From Acidisarcina polymorpha (GTDB lineage: Bacteria > Acidobacteriota > Terriglobia > Terriglobales > Acidobacteriaceae): DNA of 64,000 bases. Below the pieces are notes generated by a model. That model made no database searches, was not told where the DNA came from, and saw only the letters and a program-made list of their open reading frames with translations. Numbering within the stretch: position 1 is the first letter of the stretch; each line of letters begins with the position of its first letter. Where the stretch lies: NCBI RefSeq assembly GCF_003330725.1, contig NZ_CP030840.1:2046001-2110000 (forward strand). The letters are read 5' to 3'. The position numbers and the translations under genes were made by a program. Of this stretch, positions 16,594 to 26,635 are shown piece by piece.

Positions 16594-19017
16594 ATGCAAA
16601 CTCTGTTACAGAATCTCCGCTTCAGCCTTCGAATGCTGGCCAAGAATCCTGGCCTTACCTTCACCGTGATGGTGACCTTGGCGCTCGGCATCGGCGCCAA
16701 TACCGCGATCTTCACAGTGGATTACGCAACGTTGCTCGCCCCTCTCCCCTATCCTGAACCCGAACAACTGGTCATCGTCTGGTCGAAGATCCAGACTTCT
16801 CATAATGGTGTGTCGGCAGGCGATTTCACCGATTGGAAGCGGCAGAGTACAGTCTTCCAGGATCTCAACGCCTGGAACGGCGGACGATTCAACATTGCCA
16901 CCAAGGAGCAGCCGGAGCTCGTTCAGGGACGACAGGCGACCCCAGGTTTTTTCCAGATGATGGGGCAAAGCTTTTCCCAGGGACGCGGCTTTCTGCCTGA
17001 GGAAGGGCAGGACGGAAAGAACCACGTCGTCGTCTTGAGCCACAAATTATGGCTCAAGCTTGGTGGCAATCCGCACATTGTCGGTTCGACCATGCCGATG
17101 GATGGGGCGCCCTACACCGTCGTGGGGGTGCTGGCGCCGGGTCCGGATGACCGCGCCGACTCTCAATTGACGGTGCCGCTGGTCTTCAAGCCGGAACAGT
17201 TGAATCACGACTTCCATTGGCTGCTGGTGATGGGCAGGCTGAAGCCAGGCGTGACTCTTCGGCAAGCGCAAGCGGACATGGATGCGGTTACTGCGCACAT
17301 CGCGGAGCAGTATCCCAAGAGTGACAAGGGTTGGGGAGCGTTTGTTGAGCCGTTGAAAAACGATTTCCTCCCGAAGGAGAGAAAGCTGACCCTATGGCTG
17401 CTTTTGGGGGCAGTCGGGTTTGTACTGTTGATTGCCTGCGTGAATGTAGCCAACCTGCTGCTGGCGCGGAGCATGACTCGCCAAAAAGAGTTGGCCGTGC
17501 GGAGTGCGCTGGGCGCCACGCCAAGAACGATCTTTATTCAACTGCTTACCGAGAGCGTGATGCTCGCCCTGATGGGAGGTGTTCTCGGAATCGGGGTGGG
17601 CTATGCGATGCTGGCGGGGTTGACGGCGGTGATGCCGGAAGGCACGCTTCCTAGCGAAGCCGATCTGCGCCTGAACCTGCCTGTTCTCCTGTTCACTCTA
17701 TTGGCAACAAGCTTTGCGGGCCTGCTGTTCGGGTGTGTGCCATCGTGGTATTCGTCGAGAGTCGATCCAGCAGAGACGTTGAAGGAGGGCGGTCGTTCGG
17801 GGACCGGGGTGGGGCGGCACCGGCTGCGGCGAATACTGGTGGTGGCCGAATTCACCCTCGCGCTTGCGCTGCTTGCGGGAGCCGGTCTCGCCATCCATAG
17901 TTTCTGGAACCTGCTTCGTGTGGACCTTGGAATTCACACCGACCACGTTCTTACCTTCTCGCTTCCGGTCCCGGATTCGCGGCCGAAGGAGCCGGACAAG
18001 ATCATCTCGTACTACCGGCAGATGCTGGCGAGCATCCGCGCCGTGCCCGGAGTTTCGGGAGCCACCGCGATGACCGGACTGCCCCTGCAAGGGACATATT
18101 TCGGAATGCCCTTCACGATTGCCGGAAAACCTGCCTATACCGATCCCTCTCAGCGCCCGGGTGCAGGCTTCCAGATGGTGACGCCGGAATACTTCAAGAC
18201 CTTCGGGATTCGCCTCACCGGCGGCCGGGAGTTCAACGAACAGGACACTGCCTCGAGCGTGAAAGTGGCCATGGTCAATGAGGACTTCGTCAACAAGTTC
18301 CTCAAAGGGACTGATCCGCTGCAGCAACGGGTCGTCGTCGAACAGCTGATACCGGGAGTGACGAAGCTGGGACCAGCAGTCGAATGGCAGATTGTGGGCG
18401 TCTATCGCACTGTTCGCAATCGCGGCTTCCGCGAAGAGACTCCGGAGATTACGATACCCTTCTGGCAGATTCCCTGGCCGCAAGCCTCCGTCGGCGTGCG
18501 AACTGCGGAAGAGCCCGGAACGATGACCCGGAGTATCGCCGCCGCCGTACATGCGATTGACCCGCAGATCGCGCTCGATGAACCGAAGACGCTCGATGCA
18601 GTGCGTGACGACGTGTTAGCCAACGACCGTTTTACGGTGATCCTATTCGTGAGCTTCGCCATTGTGGCGCTTCTGCTTGCTGCGCTTGGAATTTACGGAG
18701 TCATGTCGTTTTCGGTGGCGCAACGGTCTCATGAAATCGCCTTGCGGATGGCCCTCGGCGCCACCCGAAACCGCGTGGTCGCCCTGGTGGTGCAAGAAGG
18801 AGTGATCCTGGTGCTGGTAGGGCTGGGCTTTGGTCTGGTCGGCGCCTACTTCGTGGGCCGGGCTATGCGCAGCACCCTCTTCGGCGTTGGAGCCATGGAC
18901 TTCTCCGCCTTTGGAGCGGTGGGATTGATTCTGGTGATCGCGGCGCTTCTGGCATGCTGGCTCCCCGCCCGGCGAGCCGCTTCGGTCGAGCCGATGCGCG
19001 TCCTCCGGACGGAGTAA
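16594..19017 (+). CDS. Large ABC permease with two MacB/FtsX units (acidobacterial type)
   Basis: An 807-residue membrane protein of the type found in many paralogous copies in Acidobacteriota. The N-terminal segment (SLRMLAKNPGLTFTVMVTLALGIGANTAIF) is the family's first transmembrane signature. Order: helix about 20-42, periplasmic MacB domain about 55-250, FtsX membrane unit about 268-400, a helix near 425, second periplasmic domain about 450-650, second FtsX unit about 685-800 ending ARRAASVEPMRVLRTE. In characterised MacB relatives a separate ATPase drives such a protein and exports peptides, siderophores or lipids; no ATPase gene is adjacent. GAGGAAG stands 3 bases before the ATG. Substrate unknown. 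Confidence 0.92.
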   Translation: MQTLLQNLRFSLRMLAKNPGLTFTVMVTLALGIGANTAIFTVDYATLLAPLPYPEPEQLVIVWSKIQTSHNGVSAGDFTDWKRQSTVFQDLNAWNGGRFNIATKEQPELVQGRQATPGFFQMMGQSFSQGRGFLPEEGQDGKNHVVVLSHKLWLKLGGNPHIVGSTMPMDGAPYTVVGVLAPGPDDRADSQLTVPLVFKPEQLNHDFHWLLVMGRLKPGVTLRQAQADMDAVTAHIAEQYPKSDKGWGAFVEPLKNDFLPKERKLTLWLLLGAVGFVLLIACVNVANLLLARSMTRQKELAVRSALGATPRTIFIQLLTESVMLALMGGVLGIGVGYAMLAGLTAVMPEGTLPSEADLRLNLPVLLFTLLATSFAGLLFGCVPSWYSSRVDPAETLKEGGRSGTGVGRHRLRRILVVAEFTLALALLAGAGLAIHSFWNLLRVDLGIHTDHVLTFSLPVPDSRPKEPDKIISYYRQMLASIRAVPGVSGATAMTGLPLQGTYFGMPFTIAGKPAYTDPSQRPGAGFQMVTPEYFKTFGIRLTGGREFNEQDTASSVKVAMVNEDFVNKFLKGTDPLQQRVVVEQLIPGVTKLGPAVEWQIVGVYRTVRNRGFREETPEITIPFWQIPWPQASVGVRTAEEPGTMTRSIAAAVHAIDPQIALDEPKTLDAVRDDVLANDRFTVILFVSFAIVALLLAALGIYGVMSFSVAQRSHEIALRMALGATRNRVVALVVQEGVILVLVGLGFGLVGAYFVGRAMRSTLFGVGAMDFSAFGAVGLILVIAALLACWLPARRAASVEPMRVLRTE

Positions 19018-19041
19018 GTGCGAGTGAGGAGCCAGTCTAGT

Positions 19042-20586
19042 TCATCCGTGCGTCGGCATCGAGGTATTCACCCCGGCGCGGATGCCGGTCGGCCACCGGC
19101 CCGTGACCGTCTTCACCCGCGTGTAAAATCGAACGCCTTCCATACCATGCACATTATGATCGCCAAAGAGCGAACGCTTCCACCCGCCGAAACTGTGAAA
19201 TGCCATCGGCACGGGTATGGGGACATTGATGCCGACCATGCCCACTTGCACTTGGTTGGCAAAGGCGCGGGCCGTGTCTCCATCGCGGGTGAAAATCGCA
19301 GTCCCGTTGCCGAACTCATGATCGTTCACCAACTCCAGGGCCTCTTGAAATCCTGAGACACGCAGCAACGACAGCACGGGACCAAAGATCTCCTCACGGT
19401 AAATTCGCATATCGGGAGAGACCTGATCGAAAACGCAGGGTGCCACGAAGAAGCCTTCCCCGGGCGGGAGCGATTCTTGAGCATGGCCGTCGGAGATAAG
19501 CATTGCTCCCTCCTGAACGCCCAATTCGACATAACCTCTGACCTTGTCCCGATGCGTTCCGGTAATCAGCGGCCCCATCTCGGCGCCCGCAGTCGTTCCT
19601 TCCGCGATCTTCAGGCGCGCGATGCGATCTTTCAAGCGTGCGAGCAACGCATCGCCGGTCCCATCTCCCACGGCAATAGCGACCGAGATCGCCATGCAGC
19701 GCTCACCCGCTGAGCCATACGCGGCGCTCGCCAACGCATCGGCTGCCTGGTCCATATCAGCGTCCGGCATCACGATCATGTGGTTCTTCGCGCCACCGAG
19801 AGCTTGCACGCGTTTGCCGGCATGAGTACCGCGGCGGTAGACGTATTCTGCCACCGGGGTCGAACCAACAAAGCTCACTGCGCGAATTTGAGGATGATCC
19901 AGAATGGCATCGACCACTCGTTTGTCCCCGTGAACGACGTTAAAGACCCCGTCGGGCAGCCCTGCTTCTTTCAGCAGCCTGCCGAGAACGAGCGAAGCCG
20001 AAGGATCGCGCTCGCTTGGCTTCAGAATGAAACAATTTCCGCAAGCCAGTGCGATCGGTACCATCCAAAGCGGGACCATCGCGGGGAAGTTGAACGGCGT
20101 AATTCCAGCGACGACGCCTAGCGATTGACGGTACGACCAGCTATCGATCCCGGTTCCGACCTGTTCGGTGAATTCGCCCTTCAACAGATGAGGAATGCCG
20201 GTGGCAAACTCGACCACTTCCAGTCCGCGCATGACCTCGCCCCGCGCATCGTCTAACACCTTGCCGTGCTCGGAGGTGATGACCGCGGCAAGCTCATCAG
20301 TATGCCGCTCCAGCAGGTCGCGGAACCGGAAGAGCACACGTGCCCGGCGCAGCGGAGGCTGGCTCGACCATTCAGGAAAGGCCGCCACCGCTGCTGCAAC
20401 AGCAGCGTCTAACTCCGAAGCGCCGTCCAGCGGAACACGGCGCTGAACCTGACCGGTCGCTGGGTTGAAGACGTCGCCGAAGGCTTTCGCCTCGCCATGA
20501 ACGGCACGCCCACCGATCCAATTTGGTACGCTTTCCAGGATGTGCGGAGTTTCCGCCTGTACCTCCGGAGCTGCAATCGTAGCCAT
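19042..20586 (-). CDS. mmsA: Methylmalonate-semialdehyde dehydrogenase (CoA-acylating)
   Basis: Oxidises methylmalonate semialdehyde or malonate semialdehyde with NAD and CoA to propionyl-CoA or acetyl-CoA, in valine, beta-alanine and pyrimidine breakdown. 514 residues. Class-specific segments are visible: [11 protein letters not shown] near 160, the [14 protein letters not shown] block near 258 and the catalytic cysteine in [11 protein letters not shown] near 285. ATG at 20586 follows AGGAGGAG with only 2 bases between; that ribosome site is an arm of a perfect 8-bp hairpin (see the RNA element at 20589-20640). It reads downstream of an N-carbamoyl amidohydrolase gene, which fits pyrimidine catabolism. 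A TTG at 20604 is an unlikely alternative start. Confidence 0.93.
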   Translation of the reverse strand: MATIAAPEVQAETPHILESVPNWIGGRAVHGEAKAFGDVFNPATGQVQRRVPLDGASELDAAVAAAVAAFPEWSSQPPLRRARVLFRFRDLLERHTDELAAVITSEHGKVLDDARGEVMRGLEVVEFATGIPHLLKGEFTEQVGTGIDSWSYRQSLGVVAGITPFNFPAMVPLWMVPIALACGNCFILKPSERDPSASLVLGRLLKEAGLPDGVFNVVHGDKRVVDAILDHPQIRAVSFVGSTPVAEYVYRRGTHAGKRVQALGGAKNHMIVMPDADMDQAADALASAAYGSAGERCMAISVAIAVGDGTGDALLARLKDRIARLKIAEGTTAGAEMGPLITGTHRDKVRGYVELGVQEGAMLISDGHAQESLPPGEGFFVAPCVFDQVSPDMRIYREEIFGPVLSLLRVSGFQEALELVNDHEFGNGTAIFTRDGDTARAFANQVQVGMVGINVPIPVPMAFHSFGGWKRSLFGDHNVHGMEGVRFYTRVKTVTGRWPTGIRAGVNTSMPTHG

Positions 20587-20588
20587 GA

Positions 20589-20640
20589 CTCCTCCTCTCG
20601 ACAAGGAGGAGCATACACCAGCACCCTCCTTTTGAGGAGG
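20589..20640 (-). promoter_or_regulatory. Two tandem hairpins that can swap partners over the mmsA ribosome site
   Basis: Reading on the minus strand there are four complementary blocks in order: CCTCCT, AGGAGG, CTCCTCCT, AGGAGGAG. The first pair can form a hairpin with a 4-base loop (20625-20640), the last pair one with 8 perfect base pairs and a 7-base loop (20589-20611). The last block is the Shine-Dalgarno sequence of mmsA. Pairing block 2 with block 3 instead would free it. The geometry is that of an RNA switch, or of a hairpin melted by ribosomes finishing the upstream gene 29 bases away. Confidence 0.5.
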
Positions 20641-20668
20641 CTTCGATCGGCATCGCAGGCCCGGAGCC

Positions 20669-21913
20669 TTAAGTGCCGGCTATCCATTGAAGCGTCTTAG
20701 AGGCGAGACGTTCAAAGGCCAAGACCGCCAATTCCAGATGCTCTAGCCGGGTATCTTCTATCTTGTTATGACTGATACCGGCGAGCGATTGCACAAACAT
20801 CATGACCGTCGGAATTCCCGCCCGCGAAACCTCGGCGGCATCGTGTAAAGGTCCGGACGGCATGCGGTGAGAGACTCCGACTGTCTCGAGAATCGCTTGG
20901 TCGCATAGCTCGACAAGCTCCGGGTGAAACGGAACTGGCTCGATACTCCAGATCTTCGACCACTCGACGGTGCAGCCCTCTTCCTGGGCAAAGCGCTGGC
21001 TGGCTTCATAGGCTTCGCGAAACATCTCTGCCAACACCCTAGAATCGAGATCTCGCTGATCGAGCGTCGCCTCGCATCGCCCCACTACGGCAGTCACGAT
21101 CCCAGGGAAGGTCTTGACGCTCCCCATCGTACAGACCGCATCCGGATGCTTTGCCGCGATCGAGCGGATCTCCAAGGCGAGCTTGGCTGCGCCGGCCAAG
21201 GCATCGCGGCGCGCCTTCATCGGAGTCGAGCCCGAATGAGCTTCCTGTCCGTAAAAGGTAATCGCATGCCGTTCCACCCCTTTGGTTCCGAGCACCACGG
21301 CAAGCGGCAGATCCATCGCCTCCAGCACCGGCCCTTGCTCGATATGAAGTTCCAGGTAGGCGGCAATATCCTTCCGGCCTTCAGCGACTTCGCCGATCCG
21401 GTCAAGGACAATCCCGCACTCCTTAAGTGCCTCATCGAGACGAATGCCATCACGGTCCTGACGCGCCCGATCCGCCTCGATTGTGTGGGTCCCGGCAAAG
21501 GCAGAAGACCCGAACAGGCTGCGGCCGAATCGCGCGCCCTCCTCATCGGCCCAGTCGACTAGACTCACAGTAACTGGGGGATGGCCCCCGTATTCCTCAG
21601 CGATGCTCCGTAGCACTTCGAGTCCAGTGAGAAGTCCAAGACAACCGTCCAGCCAGCCGCCATTTGGCACCGAATCCAGGTGGCTGCCGAGCACCAGCTT
21701 CTTTTCTGATGCGCCCCGCAGCGTCAGCCAGACATTCCCGGCGGCATCCCGATGCTGCGTGACCGGCAAGCCATCGAGCTTGCCCCGGAACCACTCCCGC
21801 GCCTTCAGCCACGTCGCGGTCCACGCCACTCGTTGAGCGCCGCTCGCATCCCCAGTGAGCTGCTGAAGCTCTTTAAGGTGAGCGACCACTCTCTTCGGAT
21901 CTACCGGCATCAT
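20669..21913 (-). CDS. N-carbamoyl-amino-acid / beta-ureidopropionate amidohydrolase (M20 family)
   Basis: Hydrolyses an N-carbamoyl amino acid to the amino acid, CO2 and ammonia; the family includes beta-ureidopropionase, hydantoin-linked carbamoylases and allantoate amidohydrolase. 414 residues. Dinuclear metal ligands are visible: His and Asp in [15 protein letters not shown] near 77-87, Glu in DEEGARFG near 123, His in LHIEQGP near 188 and a final His in [12 protein letters not shown] near 375. The linkage to mmsA suggests the beta-ureidopropionase role: N-carbamoyl-beta-alanine to beta-alanine, then (after transamination) malonate semialdehyde for MmsA. No dihydropyrimidinase gene is in the window. 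Two adjacent ATGs (21913, 21910) both fit a GGAGAAGG ribosome site. Confidence 0.85.
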   Translation of the reverse strand: MMPVDPKRVVAHLKELQQLTGDASGAQRVAWTATWLKAREWFRGKLDGLPVTQHRDAAGNVWLTLRGASEKKLVLGSHLDSVPNGGWLDGCLGLLTGLEVLRSIAEEYGGHPPVTVSLVDWADEEGARFGRSLFGSSAFAGTHTIEADRARQDRDGIRLDEALKECGIVLDRIGEVAEGRKDIAAYLELHIEQGPVLEAMDLPLAVVLGTKGVERHAITFYGQEAHSGSTPMKARRDALAGAAKLALEIRSIAAKHPDAVCTMGSVKTFPGIVTAVVGRCEATLDQRDLDSRVLAEMFREAYEASQRFAQEEGCTVEWSKIWSIEPVPFHPELVELCDQAILETVGVSHRMPSGPLHDAAEVSRAGIPTVMMFVQSLAGISHNKIEDTRLEHLELAVLAFERLASKTLQWIAGT

Positions 21914-22093
21914 CCTTCTCCAGCTTCAATCGATTTCGCTCCATCAACGATAGAACGATTTGGCGTAGACCGCCTGCTTTGTTGTTTCGCAGCAAATCGG
22001 AACTTGTTTGAGGCAATCGATAGAGGCGGGCAATAGCCGGCGCAGGTGCGAGAAGGCCCATCCCTCTCCACAAGGGGCTGCGTCTACCGCCGC

Positions 22094-24133
22094 TTACCCC
22101 TTCAACTCCGGGAATGCAGTGATCCTCAACTTCGCCGCCGCATAAGGCACAAGCGTCAGACGTTCACTGGGTTCGTCGCTGCTCACGGGGCTCTGCGGAA
22201 TGGGGTCGGCAACGCCATCGACCGCCCGCCAGGAAGGCAGCTTTCGTGCCTCGACCTCAAGAGTGACCGGCGTTCCTTCGCGCGCAAATGGAGATGCATC
22301 GAGCGAAGTTTCCTTGACTCGTATATCGCGCACAGTTCGTTCACTCGCAGCAAGCGCGTAGTTCCATGGGGAACTGGGGAAAACCTGCCAATCGGCCGTC
22401 ATGCCACGGTCGCGCAGCTTCACCCAGTCTTCGCCGATCGGATACGAAAAAACCAACGGACCGCGATTGACCGAGATCGATTCGTTGTACCCGCGAACTA
22501 AGGTCGGTTGCAATGGAAGCTGTAATTCAACGACATCCCCGCTCTTCCACTGCCGCTCCACTTGAACGAAAGTGCCCTTCTCAGCCGAAGGAAGAAGGCG
22601 CCCATTCACTTTGATGGTGGCGTCCTCAGCCCACCCGGGAACTCTCAAGCGGAGTGGAAAGGTAGACGCAGCAGCGGGATTGATCGCTATCCGAACGGCT
22701 CCGCGGAAAGGATAATCGGTATCTACAGAGACACGTACCGCGACCCCTCTCACGGTTGTGTTGACTTCACAGGGTGAATACACCGCAGCCACCAGTCCAT
22801 CATCGTGCGATGCCATCCACAGGGCTGCCGTGAACTTAGGCCATCCCTGGTGATAGTTTGCCGTACAGCATCCGAAGTTCGGTTCCAGGCCGTAGAGGTT
22901 GGATTCTGGCCCGTCGGTAGTCCACGGCTTGCGATGCAGGCTTACCTCAACCTGATTCGGCTCCTGGTTATATTGATGGGCCCACATATCATCGGTGAAC
23001 GTGCCGGGTAATGCGTTGAAAGCGATCTGCTCCAGACGATCGCCGATGCTTGCATCCCCCAGAATCGCGAGTGACTGCTCCAGCGAAAACATAGTCTCGA
23101 CAACCGTGCATAGCTCACTTCCCTGAGAAGGATTGCGGCCAGCAAGATGCTCGTCGCAGGAGAACATGCCATTTGGCAGTCCATGATAGGTGTCGAGCGC
23201 CGCAAGCATTTGATGGAAGCCGCGCCGGTCGATCTCGGCGCCTGAGACCATCGCCCAAACCGGCGCGGCTTTAAGCGCCTGCCCGTTGTTGACTCCGTGG
23301 GTCGACAATGCCAGATCAGCCAAGCCCTGACCTTCATTCAGCTTGATCATCTCTGCCGTGACCGGCTGAGTGTATTTGAAGTCGGCGTATTGCGCCTGCC
23401 AATCGAACCCTTGCCGGTGCAAGAGCCGGACAAGATCGACCAGGCTTGGATCACCGGTGCGGTTGTACAGCCAGATCGCGACCAGCGCATTATCCTGCCA
23501 ACGGAACTTCCCCCAGTCCCGCAGCGGTCTGTCGGGAAGAGTCTTCAATTGATAAGCGAAATAGCGCGAAAGCAATGGCAGTACTCGAGGATCGCCCGTC
23601 ACCTCTGAATATTGGACCAGTGCTTTGAGCATGACCATACGCGGCCACCAATCGTTGTTGCTGGACGGACCGATCATGCCGTCAGCTGCCTGATGCGTCA
23701 AAGTCCATTCGACATATCTTTGCGCCTTGGCTTTGAGGCGATCATCGTCAAGCAGGTAAGCCAACGGAAGCAATCCGTCGAGGTAATACGGGCCTCGTTC
23801 CCAGGAGTCGCCGGTACCGCCCAGCCAGCCACTGTTGTTTCCTACATCCGCCCAGGTTTCGTCCAGATGGCCAGACAGGCCATGCGCTTGAATGCGCAGT
23901 TGATTCAGCAGCCATCCCTTCGGCCGAACTGAACCGAGAGGCAGTAGATAAAATGCATTGGGGGCCATCGGCGAGCGGTTCTTAAAAACTTGCGAAGGAC
24001 GTGCGAGTACCCGGGCCGCGAACGTATCCGCAAGTGCGTGCCGGCTGCTTAGAGGCAAAGAAGCGATTGCCGCGCTTCCTGCCTGCTTCAGAAATCGCCT
24101 GCGGCTGTTTGCCTTTGCTTCAGGTTTTTTCAT
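22094..24133 (-). CDS. Secreted GH127-like glycosidase (beta-L-arabinofuranosidase type)
   Basis: A 679-residue enzyme with a Tat signal (SRRRFLKQAG near residue 10). The catalytic core looks like the GH127/DUF1680 family: an (alpha/alpha)-barrel followed by beta-sandwich domains. Key residues of the characterised beta-L-arabinofuranosidase can be matched: the zinc-site Glu and Cys in SELCTVVE near 345, and the vicinal cysteines in FGCCTANYHQGWP near 425, one of which is the nucleophile. Start ATG 24133 is preferred; an in-frame TTG lies three codons upstream. It likely trims arabinose- or similar furanoside-containing plant polymers outside the cytoplasm. It heads away from a block of secreted and TonB-linked genes on the same strand. 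Confidence 0.82.
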   Translation of the reverse strand: MKKPEAKANSRRRFLKQAGSAAIASLPLSSRHALADTFAARVLARPSQVFKNRSPMAPNAFYLLPLGSVRPKGWLLNQLRIQAHGLSGHLDETWADVGNNSGWLGGTGDSWERGPYYLDGLLPLAYLLDDDRLKAKAQRYVEWTLTHQAADGMIGPSSNNDWWPRMVMLKALVQYSEVTGDPRVLPLLSRYFAYQLKTLPDRPLRDWGKFRWQDNALVAIWLYNRTGDPSLVDLVRLLHRQGFDWQAQYADFKYTQPVTAEMIKLNEGQGLADLALSTHGVNNGQALKAAPVWAMVSGAEIDRRGFHQMLAALDTYHGLPNGMFSCDEHLAGRNPSQGSELCTVVETMFSLEQSLAILGDASIGDRLEQIAFNALPGTFTDDMWAHQYNQEPNQVEVSLHRKPWTTDGPESNLYGLEPNFGCCTANYHQGWPKFTAALWMASHDDGLVAAVYSPCEVNTTVRGVAVRVSVDTDYPFRGAVRIAINPAAASTFPLRLRVPGWAEDATIKVNGRLLPSAEKGTFVQVERQWKSGDVVELQLPLQPTLVRGYNESISVNRGPLVFSYPIGEDWVKLRDRGMTADWQVFPSSPWNYALAASERTVRDIRVKETSLDASPFAREGTPVTLEVEARKLPSWRAVDGVADPIPQSPVSSDEPSERLTLVPYAAAKLRITAFPELKG

Positions 24134-24198
24134 CTCAACCAAATCCGCCTTTTGTCTTGAAGTCCGCTCATGAGTGGTTTCTAGCTGATCGCCCCGTT

Positions 24199-25407
24199 TT
24201 AGCTAGTAGCCAACGTCAAAAGCTCGTCAAGGTTCTTAGCAGAGGTGGACTCCGCCCCTCGAGGCAGTCCAGGCGCTACCACCAGGGCCTGCTTATGAGC
24301 TTCGTACCACACCAGAAAAGAAGACTCCCCGGCTCCCGGCAATCGTTGCTGATTGATCCACTGATAGTAGGCGCCCATGTCGGCGTCAACCAAAGACCCG
24401 GCGAAGTCGAGGTTCGTCTCGCTGCGGCCGCTGGTCAGCAACTCGTTCATCGGCTTCTGCTCTTGCCGCGGAGCAAATCGAACCAGGAGCGTCAGCGGCT
24501 GTGCCCTGCGCAAGGTTTCGCGTGCGGCCCATTGTGCAAACGTGGTGCTGAATATCTGCGTTCCGGAGCCTTCCGTAAACAGCCTGACTTCAAACCGGCC
24601 GAGGACCTTATCTCCAGCCCGCTCCATACCAAGGTCCGCCGGGGACAACCTGGCAAGACGACTACGAAGTTCCTCCGGGCCCATCCCTGGCTGGCTGATC
24701 TCCGTCTGAACGTACTTCAGCAGCGCGGAGCGAACCGGCTCGAGCGCCCGATAGGACACGCATGTCAGCAATGGGCTATGGGCAGCTTCCTGCCCGCCAT
24801 CGACATACCAGTGACCGTAAGTGGCGGGATAAGTCTTCGCGCGGGCAGCAGCAGCGGCCAGCAAAAGTTCCACTCCATCCTTCGGGTCGACATTTCTGAA
24901 ATAAGTGCCGTGCGCACGCAAGTTACGGAATAGCGGTCCTTCATAAGAAGAAAGACCTTGCCCGATAATGGCGATCCCCAATCTGCGTACCGGCAGCTTT
25001 GGCTTTGGCAGGACCGCTTGCAGACGATCTCCATACGAAATAGCAGCCTGGCGAAATCCGTCCAGTTGATGCGTGGTCCAGAGATAGGCCGAAAGCTGTT
25101 CGACGAACTGTGCCGGCTGGTTGATCCAGTCGAACCGCTGCAGATTGGGCGAAAGCGAGAACGACGAAAAGGCCCCAAACCACTCCTGCATCTGTGCTCG
25201 CGACAAGGAACTCAGATTTGTAAGTTCGCCATCGATGGCCGCGCGCTCAGCCGGAAACTTGAAATCATACTCAACCAGCTCCCGCAATAAACTCGGCGCT
25301 ATCGAGAGCGGCAGTTGACGAATCGCATCCAGGTGAGAGATCACCAGCATTCTTGCTTCTGGCGGGTACCCGGCGAACTGCTCGGCCTTGAGTTCCGACG
25401 GAAGCAT
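24199..25407 (-). CDS. Conserved-looking hypothetical protein paired with a Tat-exported phosphatase-like protein
   Basis: A 402-residue protein without signal peptide or transmembrane helix, so probably cytoplasmic. The sequence is globular and rich in Leu, Ala and Arg, with a GIAIIGQGLSSYEG segment near 145 and a GHWYVDGGQEAAHSPL segment near 197. I do not recognise a family. It begins 4 bases after the stop of the alkaline-phosphatase-superfamily gene and lacks its own clear ribosome site, so translation is probably coupled to that gene and the two proteins may act together. Confidence 0.7.
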   Translation of the reverse strand: MLPSELKAEQFAGYPPEARMLVISHLDAIRQLPLSIAPSLLRELVEYDFKFPAERAAIDGELTNLSSLSRAQMQEWFGAFSSFSLSPNLQRFDWINQPAQFVEQLSAYLWTTHQLDGFRQAAISYGDRLQAVLPKPKLPVRRLGIAIIGQGLSSYEGPLFRNLRAHGTYFRNVDPKDGVELLLAAAAARAKTYPATYGHWYVDGGQEAAHSPLLTCVSYRALEPVRSALLKYVQTEISQPGMGPEELRSRLARLSPADLGMERAGDKVLGRFEVRLFTEGSGTQIFSTTFAQWAARETLRRAQPLTLLVRFAPRQEQKPMNELLTSGRSETNLDFAGSLVDADMGAYYQWINQQRLPGAGESSFLVWYEAHKQALVVAPGLPRGAESTSAKNLDELLTLATS

Positions 25408-25411
25408 AACG

Positions 25412-26617
25412 CTAGACCAGTTCCTTTACCGGCCGGCCCTGCGCCTGCGATGGGGAGAACCCCATCATCAATCCGAGCGTCGGCACCAGATCGATCGACT
25501 GCAACGGATTATCGTAGACCACGCCTTCTTTCACTCCAGCCCCCATCGCCATCATCCAGGTGGTTCGCGAGGCTGCATCGCCGGTGCGGTGATGCTGAAA
25601 CCCATTTCCCCCGGCATCCTCGTCGCCATCCCGCCCGAAATCGGGAAGGATAAACAGAGTGGTGTTGCCCGCGTACTCCGGTTCGCCTTGAGCCGCATTC
25701 CATAGCTCCGCGCAGAGACGATCCGTTCGCCGGATTGCATCAATGTACAGCGAGTAGGCTCCCGAATGGGCAATATCGATATCGTGCATGGTGATCCAGA
25801 GCAGACTCGGCGCCTGCTGCCGCATCAATCGCCGAGCGATGTACATTGAGAGCTCGTCCGGACTGGACACCGTAAGCGCGTGCGCTTTGAAGTCTTCCAC
25901 TGACAGCTTCAGGATCATCTCTAATTGCTGCAATTCAAATTCGCCGCCGGCCAGCTTTGGTGTGTAGAGCGGAGTCTCGTAGTTGTCATGCAGCAGATGT
26001 TCATAATCCGTCGAATTTCCCGACGTCGCCGCGTTCAACAAGTGTTTGGGCAGCACCACTCTCGCCCCCATCCCTGGTCCATACGAGCGATAGTCGCTCT
26101 CCCCGATACGGTTGAAGCCATTGCTGGGCGCCACCACCCAGGCGTCGGAAGAAGGCCGGTTCAGGTCCTTGCGAAAGTACTCGAAGACGGTTGGATGTTC
26201 CGGGGGGACCGCGGAAAAATTATTCAGCGTCTCATAGACCCCAGTTGCCAGGCTTGCCGTCGCCACATAGTGGCCGAGAATACCTTGGTTCATCACCTGC
26301 GTAAAAAAACTGGCTTGAGGGATTAGTTCGTGCAGCAGATGGGGGATGTTCTCCTGCCCCTGCGGGGCGAAGGTCTCCTGGTCTCGAGCTCCTCCGCCAA
26401 ATGTAATGACAATGACCTTCCGCTTCCTGGCAGCCGCCGCACCATGCACCAACGGGCTTGCGCCCAGCATTGTGGCGCCGAGTGCGACACCCGCCGCGCT
26501 GCGCAGAAAGTCGCGCCGGTTGCAGCTGAGGCCTCTCGCAAGTTCCAGCGGTGAAAAGCGACCCGGAGCGAGATATCCTGCTCGAACAGCCTTGCTTGGT
26601 AATGTCCAGTCCGACAA
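25412..26617 (-). CDS. Tat-exported alkaline-phosphatase-superfamily protein (sulfatase/DUF1501-like)
   Basis: A 401-residue secreted protein. A Tat motif (NRRDFLRSAAGVALG near 33) leads into a phosphatase/sulfatase-like core with VIVITFGGGARDQETF near 70, an internal DID-IAHSG metal-site-like segment near 278, DFGRDGDEDAGGNGFQHHRTGD near 325 (candidate metal-binding Asp/His cluster) and the usual terminal SIDLVPTLGLMMG. The nucleophile position is unusual (Gly-rich GGGARD instead of a Cys/Ser-x-Pro sulfatase motif), so hydrolase activity is uncertain. The start is TTG at 26617, chosen because AGGAAGG stands 6 bases upstream and no ATG fits. It lies between the TPR gene and the hypothetical gene, all on the minus strand. 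Confidence 0.78.
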   Translation of the reverse strand: MSDWTLPSKAVRAGYLAPGRFSPLELARGLSCNRRDFLRSAAGVALGATMLGASPLVHGAAAARKRKVIVITFGGGARDQETFAPQGQENIPHLLHELIPQASFFTQVMNQGILGHYVATASLATGVYETLNNFSAVPPEHPTVFEYFRKDLNRPSSDAWVVAPSNGFNRIGESDYRSYGPGMGARVVLPKHLLNAATSGNSTDYEHLLHDNYETPLYTPKLAGGEFELQQLEMILKLSVEDFKAHALTVSSPDELSMYIARRLMRQQAPSLLWITMHDIDIAHSGAYSLYIDAIRRTDRLCAELWNAAQGEPEYAGNTTLFILPDFGRDGDEDAGGNGFQHHRTGDAASRTTWMMAMGAGVKEGVVYDNPLQSIDLVPTLGLMMGFSPSQAQGRPVKELV

Positions 26618-26635
26618 GGCAAACCTTCCTAAGCA

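Noticed and set aside
17698-18552. 284-residue open frame on the minus strand
   Set aside because: Antisense to the central part of the large ABC permease; product is low-complexity and His/Arg-rich.
24001-24933. 310-residue open frame on the plus strand
   Set aside because: Antisense to the end of the hypothetical gene and the start of the GH127 gene; high GC makes long shadow frames common here.
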